A DNA stretch of 64,000 bases. It comes from Rotaria macrura. Lineage: Eukaryota; Rotifera; Eurotatoria; Philodinida; Philodinidae. Location of the stretch: assembly GCA_900239685.1 (NCBI GenBank), contig OENT01000005.1, positions 422,332 to 486,331 on the forward strand. The letters are read 5' to 3'. How positions within the stretch are numbered: position 1 is the stretch's first letter; every line of letters begins with the position of its first letter. The translations under genes and the position numbers were made by a program. The notes under the pieces were generated by a model. That model saw only the letters and a list, made by a program, of their open reading frames with translations. It was not told the DNA's origin and did not search any database. Shown piece after piece: positions 23,961-35,806 of this stretch.

Positions 23961-25968
23961 TCATTGTCGAGATGACGATGATATTTTTTGATTGATTATT
24001 GTTTGATTAGTTTTTATATCTTTCTTTTTTTCATCATCGTTTTTCAATGGTATCATACGTTCAACAATAGTTTTTTTTTGTTCTTCATCAATATCATCCA
24101 TATCAGCACGGTCAGCATATTCAGCTAGTTCAGGATCTTCTTCAGATTCTTCATCTGAACCTTTACTTGCAATATCATCTTCAATTTCATCACGAATATC
24201 TTTAGCAATCATATCGCGAAAGGTATAATCTTCAGATGTCCAAAAACCAGTATCATTACTTGAAGGTTTCACATAAAATTTTTTTGTCTCTTCATCTGGA
24301 ATAAATCCGTTTGGTTTCAATGATGAAGATTGAGGATAGCGATTATAATGTGACTGTTGTCTGTTACGATATGATTCACTTGTAATGCCATACGATGAAC
24401 GAGAATTTGGTGGAGATCTTGAACGTTCAGACTTTTTGATATTCACCTTGAAAAAAACAACAAGGATAAATTAATTCTATTCCAAAATGAGCACGCAAAT
24501 TTTCTTTATACTATATTTATTTTCAAAAGTAGCTTAGTTCATAAAATGCTTATGAAATTCCAATCTAAAAATATCATTCATCGGCCAGAATGGTAAAATC
24601 TACGTACTTTTAAATGGTTGCTCCATTATAGGATTTCGGACATCTAGGTATGGAAGGAATCCAAAGAGTCATCTATCAAATATTACAATTAATATAGTGA
24701 TGAGCCTAAAGCATGTATCTTTAATCTAATCTTCTTTCAATATAATATCATACAATGCCTAAAGTCTATGGTTATATCCGCAACGAACCTGTATGAATAA
24801 GAGTACTACTAAAGTTTGTATCAGCAGAAGAAAACAGAGTTCAGATATTCTACTTCGATACTTCGAGATTTCTTAGATATTACATTTTGCGAAGTAAAGG
24901 AATGCCAGAACTGATTATATTCAAAACTTCACAATGAGAGTCTTAGAAATTTTTCCGTTCAATTCTTACGTGACGTGTTTATCTTTTTTAATCTTGTTTA
25001 AAAATAAAGTTTAAATAGATTTTTCTAAATTAAACAACAGTAATGTGGCTTGAAAAAAGAAACCTCATTTATTTCGTTTGATAAGTATGAAATAAAATAG
25101 AAAATCAATTAAATGGAATACGTATGAAGGTAATACATGTAATACGGAAATGTTTCATTAAATCAAAGAACTTCTGAATGAAATCTATATACATAGTATG
25201 GACTTTGACTAACAAAGAATAATCTAAGAGACAAAAGACTTGAATCAATGATCAATTGTTTTCAAGGTACTACGTCTCAATTCTATTTTGCAGTATTCCG
25301 ATATTGCTCGATGTTTTGATGGAAAAAGTTAAGAAAAAAATATATTCCGATCTTGTGATTCCTTCTTTTTATTATAAGATATAATTACAATAAAATTGTT
25401 TTTTTATGTTTTTCATATCGAAGGGTAATTATTCAATATTCTTGTTCCAACATAGCTCGTATCGAAAAGTTAGAAGCCTTCACAAGGATTTTGTGACCTG
25501 TAATGCCGATCACAATGCTGAATTCCCAAGTGAAATTTATAATTATGTTTTACTGTTAGCTCCATGTGGATATCGTGGCATAATGATGAAAAATACAGTA
25601 CAAATACATTTTCTCAGCAACCATTAACCATCGACTCCAAACTCTTTTCTCGATATTTATTTATGTATAACATGAATAGAATCGAGTTGAACTCCATTTC
25701 ATACTTTGAATTGTTCACTATTAAGAACTTGGTGTGAATGAATTTCAGCATTATGAAGAAGGCTCTCTTCTCTTGTAGCCCGCATCTAAAAAAATGACTG
25801 CTTATTCATTCATCGAATACGTATTCAGGTATCAGCCTAAAACGATTTAATTCTTTCAAACGCACATAAGCCTATGTTGAAATAAAGTTTAAAGCTACGA
25901 ATGGAACTCACTCGGTATTTATAATCATCGTCTGGTTTATCCGAGCGTGTATTCAATCGACGACTCAT
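23961..25968 (-). CDS. Unrecognised acidic protein, two exons
   Basis: Exons 25968-25912 and 24446-23961 joined by a 1,465-bp intron; 180 residues. The short first exon begins MSRRLNTRSDKPDD and ends at CGA|GTGAGT; the second begins after a T-rich AG. The N-terminal third is basic, Ser/Arg/Tyr-rich (SERSRSPPNSRSSY), the middle has FIPDEETKKFYVKP and GFWTSEDYTFRDMIAKDIRDEI, and the last third is strongly acidic (GSDEESEEDPELAEYADRAD), then Lys-rich. No domain is recognised. The RS-like start and acidic helix-prone end would suit a nuclear or RNA-associated protein, but this is only composition. It sits 425 bp downstream of the ORP gene on the same strand. Confidence 0.6.
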
Positions 25969-26393
25969 TAATAACAATATTTATTAATCTTTAAGATAAA
26001 TATATATATTTTTTTCTTAATATCAAATGCGAGTTGAATTGATATTTATTTGTTTTTAATTTGCACTCATGTGACTTCTCAGCTGAGCATAATTAGGTCG
26101 TGTAAAAAAGAAAGGAATAAAAACGCAAACGCAGCGGGTAATCATTTGGAGAAAAGAAAAAGAGCAAACAAACACATAAGGATTACAGTACACGAAAGAA
26201 AAAGGCAAAGAACACTAAAAGTTTGGAGGCGAGTATTGTTTTTCTCTTTCCATAGTTTATCCATTTTAAAAATCCATTTTCTTTCATACACCTTGATAGA
26301 TTCCATAGATTCGACCAATGTGATATATGACTAGTAAGAACAGCAGTAATTGACATTGCACGATAGTAATGTTGATATCCTTGTATTTTGTTT

Positions 26394-29300
26394 CTACCAT
26401 ATTTGTGTGAATTCAACACCGACCCAATTTTCTTCACGTTTTTTCCAATAATAATTTGATGGATCCTCGTCGCGAATAAGTACATAGGAATCACCATCGT
26501 TTCTAAACCATTTTGGAGATGATTTCGTAGAAGAACGAGATCGTTGAGCAGCCTCTATGCGAGCCTTTTCTTTTTCGGCAAGTTCAAGTTGACCTGCTTC
26601 AAGTTGGCTAATAAAAATAAAACAATAGATAAATATGATCAAATAATAAAATTCAATCAGCTAAATGTAAAAATATAACAAACCGTTGATCAGGTCTAAA
26701 ACGTGAGTCCGTTGGAGGCAGTTGCTGACGAAGATCATTATCGAGTTCATTCAATTCAATGGCAAATCTTGTAAAACCATAATATTGTTTAGAATTTTCC
26801 GGTACGGCACCTATTCAATTAATCAAATGAAAATTTTCTCAAGCAAAAAGTTTCTATTCTACTGTTTGGCAATGTGGTAGGCAGTGTCTTATGATACTAT
26901 GAAACCAAGCTGCTATAATTCTCAAAAATCTCACGTGTCTCCGAGCGAGTATCAATAATATCCTATCAAATAATTGGATACTGGAAATTTTCTATTCATT
27001 TGATTGTCCCATAGACGCTTGTATAAATCAACAGGAAAAATTGACTAGAAGTATCTTGTTGTCGACTTATGTTTTGCACACTGTAAATTCGTTCTTCGTC
27101 AGAATAGGAAAGCTACCATTCATGAAGTGCCTACTTTGCTCGAAACATATTTTTTAAGTAGAATATTCAAAATTTTGTAACAACTATGCGTAGAGCATGA
27201 CTCGAAAATGCCTCGAATCGATTTTTCTATGGCATGTTGACTAGCATCTAATTTACAAGTGTTTTTGTGACTAGTTTGTGAATATAACGAACTCAAGATA
27301 CTCACTAAATGCGCTCTATGTTCTAGTGTGCATTCTTTCTACACATTTGCCTAGGATTCACTCTCGAAAAGACTTTGATGTATTGAAGAGGTCAAAAAAA
27401 TCTGGTGAATTCGATGAATAGTGTTTTTAAAATGAAGTAAAATTTTTTCCGAAGGTTACCATGATTGAATGAGTTCTTTGTTAGAAACTTAGGGTCAAGA
27501 TGTACTGTGTACAGATTTTACTACTATCACAGCTATGAAATGATCTTGGACCAGTTATTGACGATCAGTTATTTAAAATCAATGGCTTTTGCGATCAGTA
27601 TGTACTAGGTTTCTATGTTATTCAAAGTGCAAAGTTTCTGTATCCAGTTGACTTTCTGTATTCAAGGTTTTTGATCATCTTAAAATTTCTACAATTATCA
27701 TCTAATCAAATCAATGCCGAGCTAATGTCTATTCAAACTAGGAATCAATATTCTTATTCACAATCATGATGAACTTCATTGTTTTTACATTCTTGATCTA
27801 TACTAAACTGTTGATACATACTTTGCCGCCAAATACATTTCGCTGTTTTATCATTTCCACAATAAAGTTCTTCATGCCAACGACCAAATATTTTATGTAC
27901 TAGCCTTCCATTAGAATCTTCAACGTCACCTGCTACATTATTCAAACGTGTTCGATAATCACTCTGAAATTTATCAATAAATATTAAAAATGAATGTCGC
28001 ACAGACGAGAGTAACATTTGAAAAAACAAACTTGTATAAAACTAATGCGAGCTTTAATGCCTAATGAACTTTCTACAAGAACATCACCATAATGATCAAT
28101 CCACCGGTCCGATGATAAAACATTATGTATACACATTGTACATTTATTCCATGTGATTGTTTCATTATATTTTTTAAATTTTAATACGTTTAATGACTCA
28201 GGAAAGATTTCTATTCCGAAAAAAAAACATGAGACCATCATGATTATTCGTTTATTAAAGATATTAATAGAAATGTCATACCCATTGATTTTCCCCAGAA
28301 TTTAATTTTCGCTTGTAGCTCTATAGAAACAAAAACGTAGAGAATACTTCGTTGTATGTTTTATTTGCAAGAAAATATACGTTGCGAAAATATGAAATTC
28401 GGCGAATCACAGGTGCAAACACTAATCGGCGGATGATGACTAACCTTAATATGACAAAAAAAAATATTTTTTTTCTTCTTTCTGAACGTATCACACATTC
28501 GCTTGCTTACTTGTTCAGCAATGAATTTCCATCCTTTATCTTCTCGAATGCATTCGTATGTTTCACCTAATAATGGATTGAAGTTTTTTCGTCCTGTTCG
28601 ATAATGATTCGATGAATATGTTGACACAATAAATGCTGCAACATGGACCAGACGTAAATGAGGTTCATCGATTTGTGATGCACGCTCAAGCAAATCTGAA
28701 TATTCCATTTCTTCACATAATTTCTGTAATAAGCCGAGCGGTTCATTTAATATTATGGGCATGGCGATTCGAGATAAATCTTTGCCAATTGCTTTACGCA
28801 TTATATTCCATAAACCAACATTGGATGTATCTGGTGCACCTGATGGTAATGATGTGCGACGCCATTTTATTTTTGGTGGTTCTTAACGAGACAGAAAGAA
28901 AAAGGAGCATAGGAAATTTAAAAGATCTAATACATTAAATTCATCATATACTTAATTGAGGTAGAATAGATACTTGACGATCCAAATCTCCAACATTGCC
29001 TTCGTCGTCACCATCGCTTGATGAATCAGAATCTGACTATGAAAAAGAAAGCAATAGGAAAACTAAGAATGTATGCAAACATTCCGATCAACGATTAGAA
29101 TGTAGTATGTCATTCGAAACAGTGCAACTTCAGTCTACTGAACATCAACTCAGTACAGTTATTAGTCATCGTCACAGAGACTCACTAAATTATGGTAACA
29201 CGTCGCTATGAACATAGAAAAGTCTGACAAAGTTTGTCTTCATACATTGCAGTAAACATATATGCTACCAGTGAAGTTCCCAGTGATATTAAAAATTTTG

Positions 29301-32300
29301 GATAGAACAGAGCATCAAAATAGGAATCTACAAAACTGTCCCAATCTATTTATTTTCATCAGGTATTATACTATATATTTTTATATATTTTACTCGATTT
29401 TGACCAAAAATATTTAAATCGATTATTTTTGTTTCGAAATCAGACAAAGTGTTTTTTTATAGATCACGATTCCGTTTCCAAGAATTGAATCTTTGGAAAC
29501 TTCAGTAGGTTTTCGAGTATATAAAAAAATATATCTAGATTTGATTCGGTAGCTGTTTAGTCAAGGTATGCATCACTATCAGTAAACTGGGTACCCAGTC
29601 CGCTTGGGTATCTATATAACTCCACTCATTATCAAAATTAGATAACATAATGTATTAACATAATAAAGTTACTAAGTATTGATTGAATCCTAGATCAGTT
29701 AAATAGATGCTCAATAGGACTGGCATCTATTTAACTAGTATTTCTGAAATAAAAGCTATACATACAATACAAATAGTATTTCTGAATGTCTAATGCACTC
29801 CGAACTTTATATACCTTATAATGACTTACAAAGGGTGCCCGTACTTATTTGATAATCATTTGAGCTGTATGGGTACTCAGTCCCCAGTTCTGCAATGGCA
29901 CTAGAGCATACCTAGTTTAAACATCCCCTTAATTGTAGTATTTTATTATTGTTATTCTATTTTTAGTGTTAGTTGCTTATTTTTCTTGTTGTACTCTTGC
30001 ATATTTTATTTGAGAAAAACTTTTCTACTCGGTAGGAATAAAAAAATTAACACGAGATTTAGCCTTGATCTTCCGAAAAAATTCGAAACTAGCCGTGAAA
30101 ATAGAAGCGCTAACCTTGCAGATCCTGAGGTACTTCTCAGATCACAGATATTTCTTTCACTCTCAAATATTAGTATTAGTGGACATTTACGTAGGATGTA
30201 TGCATTCTGAAAAAAAGCAGATTCTGAGTTTTTATATGTGAAATTAGTACATCTTAGCTACAATCATGACCGGGATTGGAAAAAAGTCATTTTTACAGAT
30301 TCCTACATCAGAGTCATAATCGTAAAAAAACTGACTTTGTCTTTAATATATTTTCGAATCTAACTTAAAGGTTTTCAATGAAATTCTCTGATAGGAATCT
30401 AATAAAAATCTCGAATTGATGAGATTCAGATGTTCTTTTCTTTCCATCAAATTTTGGTCCTCTATAACGACTTAATATATGCAGTGTATTATATTTCATA
30501 TGAATAAAGTCCCTCGAGCCTTAACAATCAATGCCTAAATGTATGCTGTGCCAGTATTTTGTATACAGTTTCAATATTCCCAGTTAGATTTTAATACTTG
30601 AAAATCTTGTTTGCCTTATTTCTAACATACCAATTTTCCGATTTCATCTTTGACACCACTCAACATTAGGACACTATGACCTTCTAGAGCATCATAAAAA
30701 ATTGATCCCTGTCTCGACATCGACGATTTCGGTGATATGGAATGAAAAATATTGTCATTGTCGCCAGTTGATGCAGTATTCTATTTACAAATATTAAGGT
30801 ATAGTATTATTTTGTTCGTTGTTAACAAAATAAAAGTATAGCTTTACCAATATTTTTTGTTGATCCAAAGCAGCGTTAGACAAATTTTTGTACAAATTAT
30901 TTAAATTATCAAAAACTATATAAAATAAGTTGAATTATGATTTTCTTTTTTTTAATTTTAAAAACGATCAAACCTGTCTTTGCTGTATCATAATAATCTT
31001 GTCGCTGAATGTCAACAATTGAAAATGAAGTAACACTGCTAATGCTTGCTGATGGTGTATGGCCACTTGCTCTAGCTCCATCCTTAAAATAATAGATGAA
31101 TATATATATGTCTATATTTGTGTAACTAATATTTAACATCGAAGTACTGACTGTTGATTTTGATGTTAAACTACAAGTTGTTGGACTATGTGAATTAACT
31201 TTTATATGTTCAAGTATATCAGATAAATTACTCAATTGTTTTTGGATATCAGCAAAATCTATTTGAAAAAGACATTAACATAAATAGTCGAGTCAATGAA
31301 CCAAGAAAGTAAAATATTACCATTCGAATAAGAACCATCCGCTGATGATAGAGCACTAGAAATTCAAAGAAAGCACATATATTTTTCGTGTTAATATACA
31401 GATATAATAAATAACCTATCACATAAATTATTTTCATTAATGTTTTGTTTATTATCAATTGGAGTCAATGGACCTTGTCGCTCAAGAATGTCTTGTCGAT
31501 ATTTTCGATGCAATCCTATTTGTTCAAGCCATTGCTCGAATATTTTTTTTTCTTTTATTTTTATATGATATACACGATTTGTCTCATCAATATTTATTCT
31601 TTGTGATTCACGAATAAATGTTACAATGCATAGACCGATATCACATTTGCCATTTAATCGACCACGTTTTATCTAAATGATGAAAACAGTAGTCGAAAGA
31701 TGATGTTTTTTCATACAAACATAATTTTTATTTACATCCTGTTCAGATTTTGCATAAGCCATGTAACCTTCTTTTAACAGGAAAAATCGTTTGTGCCAAC
31801 CTCTATAAGGCCATTTACGTTTTTTCATTAAATAAGCGGATAATGGTGTCATCAATTTTGATGCATCTTCAGCAAGAACAACAGGTAACATTTCTGACAA
31901 GTAAGTCTAATGATTTAAAATAAAAATCATCTATTATATATTGGCATTTTTGTTGTTTATAAAATACCTTGCGTTGTTTGACTCTTTTTTGACCAGTCGT
32001 TGTTATCGATTTTTCATTGATTCCTGTTCCTACATCATCATCAGAATCTTCACCGTTATCCGAATCAGTTAGAACCTAAAGAACGTTCAAAATCGATTAT
32101 AGATATTAAATAATGATAAAACGAAACGAAAAAAAGAAAACCAAAACCAAAATCGATGTTTAAAGTCATCATCTCACTTGATCGTCAGCGTCATCATCAT
32201 CATCAACTGTCATTGGTACATTGGATTTAGTTGGTTGTGATCGTCGCTTTTTATGGAAAAGATGTATATCATAAACAGCATCGTTTTGAATTTCTTCCAA

Positions 32301-32345
32301 TGTTTTGAATTTCAACGCCTTTTTACTTTTTTGGTCACTCATCAT
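26394..32345 (-). CDS. Oxysterol-binding protein-related protein, ORP3/6/7 type
   Basis: Seventeen exons in transcription order: 32345-32178, 32075-31968, 31906-31736, 31672-31416, 31355-31321, 31258-31152, 31082-30974, 30915-30848, 30780-30631, 29036-28952, 28881-28511, 28444-28381, 28320-28282, 28210-28032, 27963-27822, 26810-26684, 26607-26394; 797 residues. The PH domain (about 113-215) starts [24 protein letters not shown]-like motif (IFYDALE, about 368-374) matches ORP3's EFFDA motif that binds VAP in the ER. The sterol/lipid domain (about 395-790) has [14 protein letters not shown], the signature EQVSHHPP (542-549), [20 protein letters not shown] and [10 protein letters not shown]. Proteins of this group move lipids at ER-plasma membrane contacts. 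The exon 6/7 junction (31152/31082) is uncertain because the intervening 69 bp are open in frame. The intron between 29036 and 30631 is 1.6 kb. Alternative 5' exons lie at 33179-33620. Confidence 0.9.
29037..30630 (-). other. Large intron of the ORP gene
   Basis: 1.6 kb intron, far longer than the others in this gene. At about 29585-29895 there are facing copies of an ACTGGGTACCCAGT/ACTCAGTCCCCAGT word that could be ends of a small decayed MITE. No coding exon fits the frame here. Confidence 0.4.
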
Positions 32346-33178
32346 TAGTTCAAATATGTCTATAGCATATTCATGGGTTACTGTCGTGTTTTATAAAGCG
32401 AATGTAATGGGAGAACGAAAAAGAAAATATTTTCGTTCTTCCTTTCGTGCATACACCCTGTTGCATAGAAATGAGAGAGAAACTAATGCAAACATTCTCT
32501 TTGAAGGACAGATTTTTGAATATATTAGTAATCAAAAGAAACAAAATTCTTCTCCGAAATTTATTTACAGGTACTTTATCTACTGGCATAGTTGTCAATC
32601 TTTCAATTCATGTTTTTTTCAACTGAAACAACTTCGATGATATTTGTAAATGTATTACCATGCTGACTATTGAATAGTCGGAATTAATCATTAGGGATAT
32701 GTTTATCATACATTAAAGAACAACAAAACATGTTAGGTATGCTAAAAACAAAAGGAACGTGAAAGTGAAGACTTCATACGGTAGAATACTTTATGGACGA
32801 AATATTCAAGTTAGTTCGCGTATATTGGCTCATATTGATGTAGGAGATGTTGAGAAAGGTTTCAGAAGAACAGTTTTTGTTCGAAAAAATAACTGAATAT
32901 CTATTACTTCATGAGCAATAGAATGAAAACGAAGAACTAGGACAAAATCTAATTTTTTCTACATAAGTAAGAATTTAAAAACATGATTGCAGTTAGAATA
33001 GATTATTGTTTTTTTTTTCTAATAATCGTGAAAACTCTTCATTGAAAACAGCAATAGATGATAAAATTCAAAAGAAATCAACAGTGAATATTATTATTTT
33101 TTCTTTGTCAGATATCAACGGCAACTTTCAAACCTTTGAAAGATAGTAAGTTTTCATTAATAGGAAATTTTTCATCAC

Positions 33179-33620
33179 CTGATCAACATGTGTTGGAACG
33201 GGAATTCTAAGCTGAGATTCACGTACAAAAGGACGAACAAATGAATCAAATATCGTTAATAACGGTGTTGTATTCTGCATAGTATTGCTTTCTGTGAATT
33301 GTTTAGTATATGATTAATATCCACAACGACAAACAAAAACAATGATGTAAGACAAACACATAAGAACCAAAGAAAGACAAATCAGTAAACTATATGGAGA
33401 ATTTCTACTTCCTTTTATCATACTGCCTAGAGAACAACAAACGCATAGTTTATTAGACGATGGATCGAAAGAGAAAAAAACATAGTTGACGTTCGACTGA
33501 CATAAAATACTATAGAAATGATTTTTCTATTGATTTTCTAGAAAAATAAAAAAGTAAAGGTTAACTTACTGAGCGAGTCTTTTGGTTTTTGTCTGCTGAA
33601 TTAATCGATGTTGTTGTCAT
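33179..33620 (-). CDS. Alternative 5' exons of the ORP gene (partial)
   Basis: Two exon candidates, 33620-33570 and 33274-33179. The first encodes MTTTSINSADKNQKTRS and ends in a strong TCA|GTAAGT donor; the second follows an ATGCAG acceptor, is open for 32 codons (NTTPLLTIFDSF...PTHVDQ) and ends CAG|GTGATG. Both junctions are phase 0 and match the phase-0 acceptor of the exon at 32075, so they could replace the first exon 32345-32178 to give a 790-residue isoform. No phase-0 acceptor joins them to that exon, which supports alternative promoters over a longer 5' end. Not proven without transcripts; it could be a separate gene fragment. Confidence 0.45.
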
Positions 33621-35806
33621 TGTTTTATGCATTTCTTATATTTACTTTGTCACAATTGCAATAAATGGTCTGTCATTTAATACGCTTATTTATGTCGGTG
33701 TAAAAGATAACATAGATAAACTAACATGCAAAATGCATCATTCTGAAAGATTAGAAATCACACAAAATGAATACACTATATGTTCTGAATCAATTCTATC
33801 GTTGATTATGCTGATATCGAAAAAATCCGTCGTCGTTAACATTATACTCTTTCAAATGGATGGGTATGAAATAGAACCAATCTGTAAAATTTTTTTCATC
33901 TTGCTCTATTCTTGCTTTCCGAAGATGTCGCTTAGATTATATTCAAAAGAATTTCATTTAATACTTGATGATGATATTTAAAAACATTTTCACTTTCGCT
34001 TATCAATATTTCATTATCTCAGGATATCTTCATAGCAGTTTTGATCAGTGTATAAAATTGATTTTCATGTTTATATCGTTCGTTGTTTTTTCTTCGAAGT
34101 TGAGTTTTTTTTAATGCAATATTAAAGAACGAACATTTGATTCATGTTATTCTTCAATAAGCATGTTGTTTATTTCCATAGAGATTATTTTCATGTCTAC
34201 ATATTTTTGAGTAATGCACCTTTTATTTCAAATATTTAAATGTTTGACATGCACACTTATCAGTGAAATTTTCTTTCGGTGTATTAACTTTTTACTAACT
34301 ACGAATTTCATTTTAAGAATAAAAGAAATATTGAGAGAAAAACTAATCTTTCTGAAACTTTCAAATAAGGATCCTCTATCATGTTACATTAATATGAATA
34401 CACTATAATCATGATTATATTTTTTCAGCATATGAAAATACTCAATGAATATAATATTCTCACAATCCCTATAGATTTTCTATTTTGTATTACTAATAAC
34501 TTTTATTCATCTTTGGTGGAACTCATTCACATTTGTTTTTTTTAATAATTTGAGAATATGAATAAAATATAGGTGAAACTTGTTTTTATTAATACCTGTA
34601 GTCAATTGAGACAAGATGAAGAATATTGTTTCTTTATTCATAAAATACAAGATTAACGCATCGGAATGTATGTGATAGCTCGAGTAATTTTTCACTCAGA
34701 AAAGAAAAAAAACAACATAACTTTCTTATGATTAATATTTCAATTTGTTACAAAACCATTTATGTGTTCCTAAATGCGTAAATAATTATAATACTTATAT
34801 TTTCATATGAAAGTAGCAATCAGTGTAATGATCATAACTTTCTAGAAACAATTATTTCGTTAAATTGCTTCTCTCTAAACTCTCGTTTGTGAAGCATTGC
34901 ATTGTTGGTAGCCATACTATGACTTAAGGATATATAGAATATGAATGCATGTACGTCGTATAATTTATTTGAACAAGTTTAAAGACACCTACTGTATAGA
35001 CCAACAGTATCTATCTAGAGCAATGATTCCTGTGGAAAAGTCTACATAGTGCTGGAATTCGTGAACTATTTCGCATCAAGTATTTATTGACACATTGGAC
35101 ATTGCATAACTGAAATTTAAAATCAATGATAGAATCTTTCTAATGATTTGCAATTGAGTAAGCAGAATAAAATAGATCTTCGGAAATAATTCATACGATT
35201 ACTGACAAATAGAGTTAATTTTGACAGTTTTTATAATTCTATAACTTCTCTATATCATCGATTTAACTATACTAGAGCATTAATTAATCCAATAGATGCA
35301 TAAATGTAATTTTGTAAAATATAAATCAATAGTAAAACTTAACAAATAAAACTATGATCTTAATAGTCCATCAATAGTATGGGCATCATTTTTTATCAGC
35401 TATTGAATGCGAACTTCTTATAAGTTATCAAAATAGTAGTGACATTTTAATCAATAAGAATCAACTTCTGAAAACATTCATTTCTCTTTTTTTTTCTTCT
35501 ATAACATTTGCATCGGTATCTAATTTTCATGTTTGTTTTTTTACATAAGAATTTACCAAAAAAAGTACTTGCAGAATGAAAAAAACATTATAAATAAGAG
35601 AACGGTAATAAACTTTGTACAAATAACCAGAAACAGATTTACAATGCGGAAACAAAAGAACTTCTCGAAAAACAACCAAAACACCAAACGAAATGTTTAG
35701 GAAACGCAAAGGCTCGCTATCTGACACACAAACACACACGCGCATGAATTGAAATTCGACAAACGAAAAGAGAAAAACCTGAGACAACAAACTAAGCCTA
35801 GTAATT
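33621..35806. other. Intergenic between the ORP and TRIM-NHL genes
   Basis: 2.2 kb AT-rich spacer. The 130-codon open frame at 33589-33981 (+) lacks an early ATG, overlaps the ORP alternative first exon on the other strand and has no recognisable domain. Nothing else supported. Confidence 0.4.

Noticed and set aside
28996-29211. 71-codon frame with Ser/Glu-rich start on the plus strand
   Set aside because: It overlaps antisense the ORP exon 29036-28952 and continues into the intron; no start context or domain.
33589-33981. 130-codon plus-strand frame with hydrophobic segments
   Set aside because: No ATG near its start, composition follows local AT content, and it overlaps the ORP alternative first exon on the opposite strand.
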